The translations under genes and the position numbers were made by a program. The notes beneath the pieces were generated by a model. That model did no database searches. It was not told the DNA's origin and worked only from the letters and a program-made list of their open reading frames with translations. This document shows, one piece after another, positions 25,964 through 36,668 of a stretch of 64,000 bases of DNA; position 1 is the first letter of the stretch; each line of letters begins with the position of its first letter. Source of the stretch: Bacillota bacterium (lineage in GTDB: Bacteria > Bacillota > Clostridia > Acetivibrionales > JAMNXU01); NCBI GenBank assembly GCA_023623175.1, contig JAMNXU010000027.1:24389-88388 (forward strand), written 5' to 3'.

Positions 25964-26827
25964 ATGCATAAGGTGTTGACGGACAGCGACGGTTACGCGC
26001 TTCACACGATAGAGAATTCCGATGGTTCAAACAGGCTGACGGTGATCCCGTGCAAGGGAGGGTTGATTACTTCCTTTGTGCACAGAGGCCAGGAAATATT
26101 CTATTTTGACAGGTCGACGCTCAACAGCGGCGACGTTCGCGGAGGCAATCCCGTACTTTTTCCGACGTGCGGCAGGCTCGCCGGGGGAAGCTACAAGGTT
26201 GCAGGAAAAGTATATAACATGCCGCTTCACGGATTTGCAGGAAAGCTATGCTGGAAGGTGAAAGAGACAGGCGGGGATGATGAACCGTACATAAAAATTG
26301 AGCTGGGATCTGACCACCTGACAAGGAGCCTGTACCCGTTCGAGTTCAGGGTTGTCCTTACTTACATTCTTACAAGCAACGGCCTTTGCATAAAGCAGCA
26401 ATACATAAACGAGGGCAGCGAGGAAATGCCCTTCTATTCGGGATTCCACCCGTATTTCCTTGTAAAGGACAAAAGCAGCCTTGAATTTGAAATTAACGCA
26501 GATCATTACATGGGTGACGGCGATACGGTTTATAAATACACGGGCAGCATAGATTTCAGCAAACCCGTAGACTTTGTTTTCCCTGTAAAGGACAGGAACG
26601 GAAGTGTTTTCAGCGTCAGTGATCCGGTTCTGGGAAGGAAGATAACGATAAAGAACGGCGAACAGTTCAGGTACGTCGTGGTCTGGACCGAGGAAGGCAA
26701 GGATTTTGTTTGCGTAGAACCGTGGATGGCTCCGCCGAATGCGCTGAATACCGGCAGGGATCTGCAGAAGGTGGCGCCGGGCGAAACATTGGAAACCAGC
26801 ACGGTTTATGTTGTTGAATACATGTGA
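25964..26827 (+). CDS. Aldose 1-epimerase (LacX-like)
   Basis: 287 residues; the ATG at 25964 has CGGAGG seven bases upstream. It interconverts alpha and beta anomers of sugars. Catalytic candidates are the His in MPLHGFAG near residue 87 and the Glu in CVEPWMAPPN near 251; NPVLFPTCGRL and FYSGFHPYF are typical of the LacX-type branch. Cytoplasmic. It is followed by an esterase gene, and both fit carbohydrate use. Confidence 0.87.
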   Translation: MHKVLTDSDGYALHTIENSDGSNRLTVIPCKGGLITSFVHRGQEIFYFDRSTLNSGDVRGGNPVLFPTCGRLAGGSYKVAGKVYNMPLHGFAGKLCWKVKETGGDDEPYIKIELGSDHLTRSLYPFEFRVVLTYILTSNGLCIKQQYINEGSEEMPFYSGFHPYFLVKDKSSLEFEINADHYMGDGDTVYKYTGSIDFSKPVDFVFPVKDRNGSVFSVSDPVLGRKITIKNGEQFRYVVVWTEEGKDFVCVEPWMAPPNALNTGRDLQKVAPGETLETSTVYVVEYM

Positions 26828-26958
26828 GATTTAGATAGTAAATTTTCGGGAATTATTTACCGGCTGTGGTTATATGCTTCGGTATATGCTTTGGCAGATT
26901 ATTTTATGACTGATAAATAAGATATTTTTAATACACAAATTGATGAGGAGGGTAAACA

Positions 26959-27888
26959 ATGGGTTTTCGCGAAAATATCATTTCATGCCTGGGCAAGCTG
27001 CCTGAAAAGGCTGACTTGAACCTTGAATTCGGAGAAATACAGGATAAGGGTACCCATTTGCTGCAGAAAATATATTATAACGTTGAACCCGGAGAGAGGG
27101 TAAATGCGTGGCTGCTGCGCCCCAAAAACATCAGCGGCAAGGTACCTGGCATCGTTGCAGCGCACCAGCACGCAGGAGAATTTTACGTCGGCAAGTCAGA
27201 ACCCGCGGGCCTGAATAAAAACAGCATGTATCATTATGGACTTGAGCTCTGCCTCAGGGGCTATGTTGTAATCTGTCCCGACCACCTGTGTTTTGAGGAC
27301 CGTCGCCCGCTGGAATATGAACGCAAGGAAAACACAGCGCTGGAAGGCATGAGCTACGAGAGGTTTATATTCACGAAGCTGATAATGGAAGGGAAAACGC
27401 TCCAGGGCAAATACCTGAGCGATCTGACGAGGGCCGTTGATGTGCTGCAGTCACTGGATTATGTGGACGCTGATAAAATAGGGGCGATCGGGCATTCGCT
27501 CGGAGGACAGGAAACGCTGTGGCTTGCGTGGTATGACAGCAGGATAAAGGCTGCGGTCGCTTCCTGCGGTTTCAGCCAGATGAAGTCCATTTTGAGGGAC
27601 GGAATAAACCATAATCTTGCTGCCTACACTTTCGGCTTCCTTAACTACGGGGACGTAGCAGACCTCGTGGCCGACCTTGCGCCTAAGCCGTTTATGATGA
27701 CCAACGGAAGCCGTGACTACATATTCCCGATCGACGGCGTAAAAGAAATCGTTGCCAAGGCACAGGCGTGCTACGCGGAAAAGGGAGCTGCAGGCGATTT
27801 CAAATCCGTAATTTTTGACGGAGAGCATTCATTCCCCGAGGAAATAAGGCGCGAGGCCTATGATTTCCTTGACAAATATCTGAAATAG
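26959..27888 (+). CDS. Alpha/beta hydrolase, dienelactone-hydrolase/acetyl-xylan-esterase-like
   Basis: 309 residues. The nucleophile elbow GHSLGGQETLWLA near residue 178, Asp in NGSRDYIFP near 253 and His in DGEHSFPEE near 290 form a complete triad. VPGIVAAHQHAGEF near 58 is the oxyanion region. There is no signal peptide, so it is cytoplasmic. GAGGAGGG precedes the ATG. It resembles the group that deacetylates or cleaves small esters; substrate not readable. Confidence 0.82.
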   Translation: MGFRENIISCLGKLPEKADLNLEFGEIQDKGTHLLQKIYYNVEPGERVNAWLLRPKNISGKVPGIVAAHQHAGEFYVGKSEPAGLNKNSMYHYGLELCLRGYVVICPDHLCFEDRRPLEYERKENTALEGMSYERFIFTKLIMEGKTLQGKYLSDLTRAVDVLQSLDYVDADKIGAIGHSLGGQETLWLAWYDSRIKAAVASCGFSQMKSILRDGINHNLAAYTFGFLNYGDVADLVADLAPKPFMMTNGSRDYIFPIDGVKEIVAKAQACYAEKGAAGDFKSVIFDGEHSFPEEIRREAYDFLDKYLK

Positions 27889-27925
27889 AAGCGGGAAACC
27901 GCATAAACCATAAAGGTGGTTTAAA

Positions 27926-28354
27926 TTGCGCAAAAGAGCGATTATTGTATTTGCAACCCTCGGAATGATTTTGTCATTGATCACATATGTGGTTGTCAGT
28001 CTTTACGGGGTTTCCAGGACCACCGTCGCGGGATTGGAAATTGCCGAAACGGCTTTGAAGGATAAGCCTTTTATCTCGCTGCAGTACAGCAGCGAGAGCG
28101 AGAAGGACGACCTCGTCACAATTGTAAAAGCCATAAGATCGGCGCAGAAAATGAAGGAAGATCAGGAAACCGGCGAACCGCAATATCGCATAACCGTAAA
28201 GCTGAACAATAACAAAACCATGGAATATGATCTGTGGCTTGGTGAAAAATCCGGCATAATCATATATGTGCCGGAACCAGGCTCAAGGTACAGGCTTTCG
28301 GAAAAGGCTGCGGACGATATAAAATCGGTTTTGGGAAAATACAGGGCTGCTTGA
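27926..28354 (+). CDS. Membrane-anchored protein of unknown function
   Basis: 142 residues from a TTG with AAAGGTGG upstream. A single N-terminal helix (about 5-27) anchors an extracellular alpha/beta domain (LVTIVKAIRSAQKM, YRITVKLNNNKTMEYDLWL). No family recognised. Its stop codon is within the stem of the terminator that follows. Confidence 0.65.
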   Translation: MRKRAIIVFATLGMILSLITYVVVSLYGVSRTTVAGLEIAETALKDKPFISLQYSSESEKDDLVTIVKAIRSAQKMKEDQETGEPQYRITVKLNNNKTMEYDLWLGEKSGIIIYVPEPGSRYRLSEKAADDIKSVLGKYRAA

Positions 28355-28368
28355 CAAAGCAGCCTTTT
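28345..28368 (+). terminator. Rho-independent terminator overlapping a stop codon
   Basis: GGCTGCTT and AAGCAGCC form an 8-bp stem with a 4-nt loop, then TTTT. The TGA of the preceding gene spans the stem-loop junction. Confidence 0.88.
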
Positions 28369-28807
28369 CCAAGTTAAATGCTCCGCCATCAGGGTAATAT
28401 ATGAAATATAAATTATGAGATATATTGAGGTAAGTTGAAGTATGTTTTGGCAGAATAAACCGAACTGTGATACAAAGGGTTAAGGGAATTTCCGTAATCC
28501 AGGTTGCAGCTTTTTGAGAAAATGCAATAATGTATGAGTGATGGATGCATAGTGCATGATTGGTTGAATGCGCGGCAAACGGGCGGATTTAAACACGTTG
28601 ATCCATAGTTAATTTATTGTATTAAAACGACATTAACTTTTATAATGCGCAATAATCTGCGCAGTGCATGATAAAAGTACATTTACAAAATGTTCAGCGC
28701 GGTACTTGACCGAATTATACTTTCCGATGCACATGGCGCAAAAAAATGTTTAAACCTATGGACAATACAAGATAAATCAAGATAAATATACAACAAATGG
28801 AGGAATT
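28369..28807. other. Spacer upstream of the conserved block
   Basis: No gene is supported. The useful element is the promoter at 28617-28646; an inverted repeat around TGCGC...GCGCA at 28646-28662 lies in the expected 5' untranslated region, which is about 155 nt long. Confidence 0.45.
28617..28646 (+). promoter_or_regulatory. Sigma-A-type promoter of the radical SAM to RNase operon
   Basis: TTGTAT and TATAAT are separated by 18 bases. It points to the block starting at 28808. Confidence 0.55.
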
Positions 28808-30667
28808 ATGCCGGTAAGAATAAGCGACGAAATTCTTGGGCAGGTGGAGAAACCATCGAGATACGTCGGAAATGAATGGAACATGGTCCGCAAGGATCCG
28901 GGCAGCGTAAAGGCGCGGTTTGCATTCTGCTTTCCCGATGTTTATGAAATAGGGATGTCCCATCTCGGGATGAAAATACTGTACCATCTCCTCAATGAAA
29001 GGGAAGATGTGTACTGCGAGAGAGTCTTTGCGCCGTGGGTGGACATGGAAAGCATCATGCGCCGCGAGGGCATCCCGCTTTTTGCGATGGAAACCAGGGA
29101 TCCCGTAAGGGATTTTGACATAGTGGGATTTACGCTCCAGTACGAGATGAGCTATACAAACGTGGTAAACATGCTGGATTTGGCCGGGATACCGATATTT
29201 TCCCGCGACAGGGGAGAATCTGACCCCTTTGTCTGCGTCGGCGGACCGTGCGCATACAATATAGAGCCGCTCGCCGAAATAGTGGATTTTGCCGTTATGG
29301 GCGAAGCGGAAGAAGTTATCAATGAAGTGATGGATATTTATATAAAGTGGAAAGAGGAAAAAGCGCCCAGGAGAGAGTTCCTGCACAGGATTGCTACAGT
29401 GGAGGGAGTATATGTGCCTTCATTTTACAGCGTCTCATATACTCCCGAAGGCACGGTTTCGGAAATCAGGCCGGTCAGCCCGGAATATCCCGGGCGGATT
29501 CGCAAGAGGATCATAAAAGATCTTGACAACGCGTATTTCCCTGAAAAGATCATCGTACCCTATGCGGGAATTGTCCATGACCGCGTGATGCTTGAAATTT
29601 TCAGGGGATGCAGCCACGGTTGCAGATTCTGCCAGGCGGGAATCATATATCGTCCAGTGAGGGAAAGAACGGTGGACGGGCTGATCGAAAGAGCCCGCAA
29701 TCTCATCAGGAACACCGGTTATGAGGAAATATCCCTTACTTCGCTCAGCACCAGCGATTATTCGCAGCTCGGGGACTTAACGGGAAGACTGCTGGAAGAG
29801 ATGGAGCCGATGAAGGTGAGCTTGTCGCTCCCGTCGCTGAGAATCGACTCCTTTTCCCTTGACCTGATGCAAAAAGCCCAGAAGGTGAGAAAGAGCGGGC
29901 TGACCTTCGCTCCCGAAGCGGGAACCCAGAGACTGAGGGATGTCATAAACAAGGGAGTGAACGAGGAAGACCTTTTAAAGTCCTGTTCGCTGGCGTTCAA
30001 CGGCGGCTGGAGCAATGTAAAGCTGTATTTCATGCTTGGCCTTCCCACGGAAACCCTCGATGATGTTGAAGGCATTGCCGACCTGGCCGCAAAAGTGGTC
30101 GCTGAATACAAAAAGGTACCTCGCGAGAAAAGGGGAAAAGGACTGAATGTTACGGTAAGCACTTCGTGTTTTGTTCCGAAACCCTTTACTCCTTTCCAGT
30201 GGGAAGCGCAGGATACGATGGACATGCTGGAAATGAAGCAAAAGCATTTAAAGGAAAAAATCAGGGGCATCCGGCAGGTAAGTTACAACTGGCACGATTC
30301 GAGGCTCAGTTTTCTGGAAGCGGTCATCGCGAGAGGTGACAGGCGCCTCGGACAGGTTATCGTGAGGGCGTGGGAAAAGGGATGCAAATTTGACGGCTGG
30401 GGAGACCAGTTCAAATTTGACGCATGGATGGAGGCTTTCGACGAATGCGGCATCGATCCCGCCTTTTATGCGAACCGTAAAAGAAGTTTTGACGAGGTGC
30501 TTCCGTGGGACCACATTGACGTGGGAGTCTCAAAGAAGTTTTTGAAGAGGGAATGTGAAAAAGCTTACCGCGGCGAGCTGACCGTGGACTGCAGGCTGAA
30601 TTGCACCGGTTGCGGGGCAGGTGTTTTTGAGGGAGGTATTTGCGTTGAGCATCGCAATAAGGGTTAA
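28808..30667 (+). CDS. TIGR03960-type radical SAM protein
   Basis: 619 residues. The N-terminal region (1-200) is B12-binding-like; the radical SAM core has CSHGCRFCQAG (CxxxCxxC, near residue 268) holding a 4Fe-4S cluster. LPSLRIDSF and TFAPEAGTQRLRDVINKG are typical of this family, and the C-terminus has a Cys-rich end (DCRLNCTGCGAG). The next gene is normally its partner, sometimes fused, and precedes RNase E/G and L21 in Clostridia. The pair is thought to modify RNA or protein, but the reaction is unknown. GGAGG precedes the ATG. Confidence 0.92.
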   Translation: MPVRISDEILGQVEKPSRYVGNEWNMVRKDPGSVKARFAFCFPDVYEIGMSHLGMKILYHLLNEREDVYCERVFAPWVDMESIMRREGIPLFAMETRDPVRDFDIVGFTLQYEMSYTNVVNMLDLAGIPIFSRDRGESDPFVCVGGPCAYNIEPLAEIVDFAVMGEAEEVINEVMDIYIKWKEEKAPRREFLHRIATVEGVYVPSFYSVSYTPEGTVSEIRPVSPEYPGRIRKRIIKDLDNAYFPEKIIVPYAGIVHDRVMLEIFRGCSHGCRFCQAGIIYRPVRERTVDGLIERARNLIRNTGYEEISLTSLSTSDYSQLGDLTGRLLEEMEPMKVSLSLPSLRIDSFSLDLMQKAQKVRKSGLTFAPEAGTQRLRDVINKGVNEEDLLKSCSLAFNGGWSNVKLYFMLGLPTETLDDVEGIADLAAKVVAEYKKVPREKRGKGLNVTVSTSCFVPKPFTPFQWEAQDTMDMLEMKQKHLKEKIRGIRQVSYNWHDSRLSFLEAVIARGDRRLGQVIVRAWEKGCKFDGWGDQFKFDAWMEAFDECGIDPAFYANRKRSFDEVLPWDHIDVGVSKKFLKRECEKAYRGELTVDCRLNCTGCGAGVFEGGICVEHRNKG

Positions 30668-31358
30668 GTTTATAAGGGGAGAAGAAGCGAAATACGTTTC
30701 CCACCTGGAACTTATAAGGGTTTTTGAAAGGGCCGTGCGGCGCGCCGGTCTGCCGATTGCCTATACCCTTGGCTTCAATCCCCATCCCAGGATGGTGTTC
30801 GGATTGCCCCTCGCGGTCGGTGTCACCAGTGAAGCAGAGTATGCTGATTTTGAGCTGGCGGAAGAAATGCGGCCCGAAGATTTCATGGACCGCCTGAACC
30901 GGCAGCTTCCTGCCGGTCTTAAAATTGTAGAGGCCTTTGTCAGACGGGGCAAAAGCAATATAATGGCTGATATAAAGGGTGCAGCCTACAGCGTGGTTGT
31001 CTGCGCCGGGGACATGCCTGAATCGGTTGATATCCTGAAACTTACCGAAGTTTTTTTGGCACGTCCGAAGATAATGGCCGAAAAAGAAACAAAGAGCGGT
31101 GTTAAGGAAATTGACATAAAACCCATGATTAAAAAAATGAGCGTAGACGAGTCCTTTTCAATGGGGGATTCGGAAATTGCCGGCGCATGTGGAAACGGAA
31201 AAATGTTTCGCTTTGATATTGAAACCAGCGCCGGGAGCGAGGCCAATCTCAAACCGGAACTGCTTTTTGCTTCCCTGGGCGATTTTGCAGGCTTCAGGTT
31301 CAAGGTGTTAAAGGTGCACAGGACCGGGCTGTTTGTGGCTAACGACAACAGGGATTAA
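30645..31358 (+). CDS. DUF2344 (TIGR03936-type) protein
   Basis: 237 residues. The TTG at 30645 lies eight bases after GGGAGG and begins the conserved IRVKFIRGEEAKYVSH start; it overlaps the radical SAM gene by 23 bases, which implies translational coupling. HLELIRVFERAVRRAGLP and LGFNPHPRMVFGLPL are family hallmarks. The protein is usually the partner of the upstream radical SAM enzyme. Function not established. Confidence 0.9.
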   Translation: MSIAIRVKFIRGEEAKYVSHLELIRVFERAVRRAGLPIAYTLGFNPHPRMVFGLPLAVGVTSEAEYADFELAEEMRPEDFMDRLNRQLPAGLKIVEAFVRRGKSNIMADIKGAAYSVVVCAGDMPESVDILKLTEVFLARPKIMAEKETKSGVKEIDIKPMIKKMSVDESFSMGDSEIAGACGNGKMFRFDIETSAGSEANLKPELLFASLGDFAGFRFKVLKVHRTGLFVANDNRD

Positions 31359-31395
31359 TGAGTTTTTATAGCTAGTTTTCAAGAGGTGCAGGTGT

Positions 31396-32631
31396 TTGGC
31401 AAACGAGGTTGTAATAGTAATTGACGCCGGCCTGGAAAAAACGAGAGTAGCTTTCCTTGAAGATGGAGATCTCGTCGGATACCAGGTAGAAACGAATAAC
31501 CGGCAGAATATCGTGGGCAACATATACAGGGCCAGGGTGACCGATGTTCTGCCCGGCATGCAGGCTGCCTTCCTCGACATAGGGTATGAGAAGAACGCTT
31601 TTTTGTATGTGACAGACGCAGTTCCTCAAAAAGGCGGCAATGCGGAAAATGTAAAGGACATTTTAAAACCGGGTCAGGAAATAACGGTACAGGTTGTGAA
31701 GGAGCCTATCGGAGCCAAGGGACCGAAAGTAACCACGCGCATAACATTGCCGGGAAGATTTGCGGTCCTGATGCCTAATGAGGACTATATCGGGGTTTCA
31801 AAAAGGATCCGGGATGAAAATGAGAGAATGAGGCTCAGGAAGCTCGCGGAAAAGCTTAAACCCGGGGGAATGGGACTGATACTAAGAACGGCATCGGAAG
31901 GCGCCGATGAAGAGGATTTGATGCGCGACGTGCACTTCCTGTGCAATTTGTGGAACCGGATAAAGGAATCGGAGCAAAAGGGCCCCGTGCCGAGATGCCT
32001 TCACAGGGAAGAAATCCTTGTTTACAGGACCGTAAGGGACCACTTCACTCCTGGTGTCAGAAAACTTGTAATTAATGACAGGGAAGAATACTACAGGATA
32101 GTAAATCTTGTTGAAATGATTTCACCGGCTTTGAAGTACAGGGTCGAATTGTTTGCAAAGGATTACGACCTGTTCGATTTTTACAATGTTGAACCCCAGG
32201 TTAGAAGGGCCCTCTCAAGGAAAGTTTGGCTTAAAAGCGGTGGATACCTCGTGATTGATACCACTGAAGCGCTGACTGTCATTGATGTAAATACGGGCAG
32301 GTATATCGGAAACAGGAACCTGGAGGAAACGGTTTTGAAAACGAACCTGGAAGCCGTGGGAGAGATCGTGAAACAATTGCGTCTCAGGGACATAGGCGGC
32401 ATTATCATTATAGATTTTATCGACATGAACGACCAGCGTCACCGGCAACAGGTTCTGGAAACGCTGAAACAAGAGGTTAAAAAGGACAGGACGGGTTCTG
32501 TTGTTGTTGGAATGACCGGACTGGGACTGATAGAGATGACAAGGAAAAAGGTAAGGCAGAGCCTTTCGGAAATTCTAACGGTGGAATGCCCTCATTGCGG
32601 TGGCAGCGGAAGAATACCTGCCGCGAAATGA
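31396..32631 (+). CDS. rng: RNase E/G family endoribonuclease
   Basis: 411 residues from a TTG start (MANEVVIV). The S1 RNA-binding domain is at about 37-120; the catalytic DNase I-like part has the metal-binding Asp residues in LTVIDVNTG near 296 and IIIIDFIDM near 337. The Zn-link CPHCGGSGR is at the C-terminus, where two subunits share a zinc. It cuts single-stranded RNA near a 5' monophosphate. It is the short RNase G-like form without the RNase E scaffold tail. Confidence 0.93.
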   Translation: MANEVVIVIDAGLEKTRVAFLEDGDLVGYQVETNNRQNIVGNIYRARVTDVLPGMQAAFLDIGYEKNAFLYVTDAVPQKGGNAENVKDILKPGQEITVQVVKEPIGAKGPKVTTRITLPGRFAVLMPNEDYIGVSKRIRDENERMRLRKLAEKLKPGGMGLILRTASEGADEEDLMRDVHFLCNLWNRIKESEQKGPVPRCLHREEILVYRTVRDHFTPGVRKLVINDREEYYRIVNLVEMISPALKYRVELFAKDYDLFDFYNVEPQVRRALSRKVWLKSGGYLVIDTTEALTVIDVNTGRYIGNRNLEETVLKTNLEAVGEIVKQLRLRDIGGIIIIDFIDMNDQRHRQQVLETLKQEVKKDRTGSVVVGMTGLGLIEMTRKKVRQSLSEILTVECPHCGGSGRIPAAK

Positions 32632-32718
32632 ATGCAAAAGCAGTGAAATTAATCCAGAGGGATTTTTTTATTAAACCAAAAGGGATTGCGCGAAAATCGC
32701 GTGAACTGAAGCGAAGCG

Positions 32719-32747
32719 TTGACACGCGGAAATTATTGTGTTAATAT
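32719..32747 (+). promoter_or_regulatory. Promoter of rplU-prp-rpmA
   Basis: TTGACA and TAATAT lie 17 bases apart, placing the start near 32754, about 120 nt before rplU. Confidence 0.8.
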
Positions 32748-32753
32748 ATAGCG

Positions 32754-32872
32754 GTAGCCGCTCGGGCAGGGCTCCCTAAATGCAGGTAAAACAGGATTTT
32801 ATGCGTGTTTTGTCTGCTGCCCTGGAGCATGATGTGCTAACCCGGCGAGACTGGGAAGAGGAGGTGCTCTTG
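32754..32872 (+). ncRNA. Ribosomal protein L21 leader
   Basis: The 5' untranslated region of rplU is about 120 nt and can fold: GGGCAG near 32764 pairs with CTGCCC near 32817, with inner hairpins. Position and shape match the L21 leader of Firmicutes, thought to let L21 repress its own operon. Not confirmed by covariance. Confidence 0.6.
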
Positions 32873-33187
32873 GTGTACGCAATTATTGAAAACGGAGGCA
32901 AACAGTACAAGGTACAGGAAGGCGATATCGTTTTCGTCGACAGGCTTGCTGCAGAAGAAGGTTCAACGGTTGTTTTTGACAAGGTTCTGGCTGTGTCCGG
33001 CGAGAACGGTCTGAATGTTGGAACTCCTTTTGTTGCCGGCGCTTCTGTTACCGCGAAGGTGATTGAACACGGCAAGGACAGGAAGATTATCGTTTTCAAA
33101 TTCAAGCCCAAAAAGAATTACAGAAGAAAACAGGGTCACAGGCAGCCGCACACAAAGGTGCAGATTGAAAAAATAAGCGTGCAGTAA
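32873..33187 (+). CDS. rplU: 50S ribosomal protein L21
   Basis: 104 residues from the GTG at 32873 (GAGGTG eight bases upstream), giving the normal start [17 protein letters not shown]. The C-terminus [18 protein letters not shown] is the rRNA-binding signature. It binds 23S rRNA together with L20. First gene of rplU-prp-rpmA; regulated by the leader upstream. Confidence 0.97.
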   Translation: MYAIIENGGKQYKVQEGDIVFVDRLAAEEGSTVVFDKVLAVSGENGLNVGTPFVAGASVTAKVIEHGKDRKIIVFKFKPKKNYRRKQGHRQPHTKVQIEKISVQ

Positions 33188-33203
33188 ACGCAGGGTGTAT
33201 TAA

Positions 33204-33533
33204 ATGATTAAAGTAAGGGTTGAAAGGGAAAAGGACCGGTTTATTCGAAAGCTCACCCTAAGCGGACACGCAGGCTACGCTCCCTACGGCAGCGACATTG
33301 TCTGCGCCGCGGTTTCGGCCATTGCCTACACGGCGGCCGGAGGGCTCGAGAACCTGGTCGGAATAAAGGCCTACCAGGACAGGGAAGGCCACATGACGAT
33401 TACCTTACCCGCGGATTTGCCCTTGGAAAGAAAAAATACCGCAAGTATCATCATGGAGACTGCGGTTATCGGTTTAAAACAAATACAGTATAAATACGGT
33501 GAATATTTGAAGATAATCGACGAGGAGGTGTAG
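33204..33533 (+). CDS. prp: Ribosomal-processing cysteine protease Prp
   Basis: 109 residues. The catalytic His is in GHAGYAPYG and the Cys in DIVCAAVSA, about 12 residues apart as in Prp (YsxB). It removes the N-terminal extension of L27, encoded directly downstream. Its place between rplU and rpmA is conserved in Firmicutes. Confidence 0.95.
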   Translation: MIKVRVEREKDRFIRKLTLSGHAGYAPYGSDIVCAAVSAIAYTAAGGLENLVGIKAYQDREGHMTITLPADLPLERKNTASIIMETAVIGLKQIQYKYGEYLKIIDEEV

Positions 33534-33536
33534 TCC

Positions 33537-33815
33537 ATGATTAATATAAATCTTCAGTTGTTTGCCCATAAAAAGGGAGTATCCAGCACAAGGAACGGCC
33601 GTGACAGCGAATCGAAAAGGCTTGGAGTAAAAAGAGGAGACGGTCAGTATGTTTTGGCAGGTAATATTCTTGTCAGGCAGAGAGGCACGAAAATCCATCC
33701 GGGAACCAATGTTGGCAGAGGCGGCGACGATACCCTTTTTGCCCTGGTAGACGGAATAGTGAAGTTTGAAAGAATGGATAAAAAGAGAAAGAAAGTCAGC
33801 GTAATAGCGGTTTAA
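33537..33815 (+). CDS. rpmA: 50S ribosomal protein L27 with cleavable N-terminus
   Basis: 92 residues. The start [12 protein letters not shown] carries the Prp site (cut after LF, exposing AHKKG, which reaches the peptidyl-transferase centre). [22 protein letters not shown] core and [20 protein letters not shown] are standard. It begins three bases after prp. Confidence 0.97.
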   Translation: MININLQLFAHKKGVSSTRNGRDSESKRLGVKRGDGQYVLAGNILVRQRGTKIHPGTNVGRGGDDTLFALVDGIVKFERMDKKRKKVSVIAV

Positions 33816-33822
33816 AGCCAAT

Positions 33823-33851
33823 AATCCCGGTGCTGCCGGGATTTATTTTTT
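33823..33851 (+). terminator. Terminator after rpmA
   Basis: AATCCCGG and CCGGGATT form an 8-bp stem with a 5-nt loop, followed by TATTTTTT. Confidence 0.92.
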
Positions 33852-35519
<1,668 letters not shown>

Positions 35520-35532
35520 ATTGTGGACAAAT

Positions 35533-35769
35533 GGGACACGGGGACGGTTCCTGTGTACCATTTGTGGGACAAGGTGACGGTTCTCGTGTACCATCTGTGG
35601 GACAAGGGGACGGTTCTCGTGTACCAAGATCAGCGAGACAAGGGAACGGCTTCTGCGTGCCTGGCAAGCGGACGGAAGAATTGTTACCGTGTCCCTTAAC
35701 TATGCAAGTGGGACAGAAGAACCGTCCCCGTGTCCCGGGGTTGGGACAAAAGAACCGTCCCCGTGTCCC
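35533..35769. repeat. Cluster of about seven 27-nt GGGAC imperfect palindromes
   Basis: Three copies run forward at 35533-35559, 35566-35592 and 35599-35625, exactly 33 nt apart; a decayed one follows near 35635-35662, a decayed inverted one near 35671-35696, and two inverted copies at 35710-35736 and 35743-35769, again 33 nt apart. Each starts GGGACA, has GGACGGTTC (or its complement) in the middle and ends TGTACC or TGTCCC. They lie in the spacer between obg and yhbY. Similar units occur at 50318 and 53930. Confidence 0.92.
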
Positions 35770-35795
35770 AGTTCAGGGAAAAGGAGAAAGATGAT

Positions 35796-36086
35796 ATGTT
35801 AACGGGAAAACAGCGTAGTTATTTAAGAAGGCTTGCAAATGAAATTGAACCCATATTCCAGGTGGGAAAAGGCGGAATAAATGAAAACATGGTCAGGCAA
35901 TTCGATGACGCCCTCGAGGCGAGGGAACTGGTGAAAGCGACGGTTCTGAGAAATTCGTCCGCTGATACCAGGGAGATTTGCGAAGAACTGGCCCGGAGGA
36001 CCGGGGCCGAGATTGTACAGGTGATAGGCAGCAAGTTCGTGCTTTACAGGGAGTCCAGGAAAAACAAGGTGATTGAGCTTCCGTAA
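35796..36086 (+). CDS. yhbY: YhbY-type RNA-binding protein (CRM domain)
   Basis: 96 residues from the ATG with AAGGAG nine bases upstream; upstream codons in the same frame are repeat sequence and were excluded. It consists of a single CRM domain (LTGKQRSYLRRLANEIEP, VGKGGIN with the GxxG-type loop, IGSKFVLYRES). YhbY binds pre-50S ribosomal particles. It follows obg in many Firmicutes. Confidence 0.93.
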   Translation: MLTGKQRSYLRRLANEIEPIFQVGKGGINENMVRQFDDALEARELVKATVLRNSSADTREICEELARRTGAEIVQVIGSKFVLYRESRKNKVIELP

Positions 36087-36093
36087 ACTCCCT

Positions 36094-36633
36094 TTACGAA
36101 TCCCTTTGTTTTATAAGGCTCTGGATTATTTCAGAATAGATGGACTGGGAATGCTTTTCCCAGTTTTCGCATATTTTTATGGCATCGGAACGGCTGCCGA
36201 CTGTTATTTTCAAATCCATCAGCGTGAAGCTGTCTTCATTGACCCTGCATTCCACCACGAATTCCCGGTCGCTCACGGGAGTGTAGTCGGCGCTTATGTG
36301 GGTCTCATTCCTGATGTTTTTTCTTATATCAGAAACGGTATCGTCAATGCGTTTCTTTATGCCGACGGGTATCATACCGGTGAAAAATCCGAGGGTTTTT
36401 TTGCCGTCGGGTGTAATGCTGTAAAAGGATTTGCCGCCTGAGTTTTCACAGCTGATGTTGCCGTCGTTGCAAAGATCGGTCAGACAGTGCTGGAGGTAAA
36501 AGTAATTCATGAACCTGTTCTCAAGGAAAACCTTGGTAAGCTGAAGGTTGCTTATGGGCATGTTTATTTTGTCTATAAAATACAGAAGTATTAACTTGTT
36601 TTCAGCCAATTCCCTTGCGTTGGAACTGCTCAT
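36094..36633 (-). CDS. DUF4364 family protein
   Basis: 179 residues. The N-terminal winged-helix part (LILLYFIDKINMPISNLQLT, then LQHCLTDLCNDGNI) and the later beta-rich half match DUF4364, a Clostridia protein often next to yhbY or obg and probably DNA-binding. It converges on yhbY with only seven bases between the stops. Role not known. Confidence 0.8.
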   Translation of the reverse strand: MSSSNARELAENKLILLYFIDKINMPISNLQLTKVFLENRFMNYFYLQHCLTDLCNDGNISCENSGGKSFYSITPDGKKTLGFFTGMIPVGIKKRIDDTVSDIRKNIRNETHISADYTPVSDREFVVECRVNEDSFTLMDLKITVGSRSDAIKICENWEKHSQSIYSEIIQSLIKQRDS

Positions 36634-36668
36634 GCCATAATCGACCTTCCTTCTCTTGTTGTGATGTT

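Noticed and set aside
35533..35769. CRISPR array
   Set aside because: The spacers are 6 nt and nearly alike, copies change orientation, and no cas genes are nearby.
35531..35794. Long open frames on both strands across the GGGAC array
   Set aside because: They exist only because the repeat unit and its 33-nt step (a multiple of three) lack stops in several frames. There is no ribosome binding site, and the predicted products are simple repeats.
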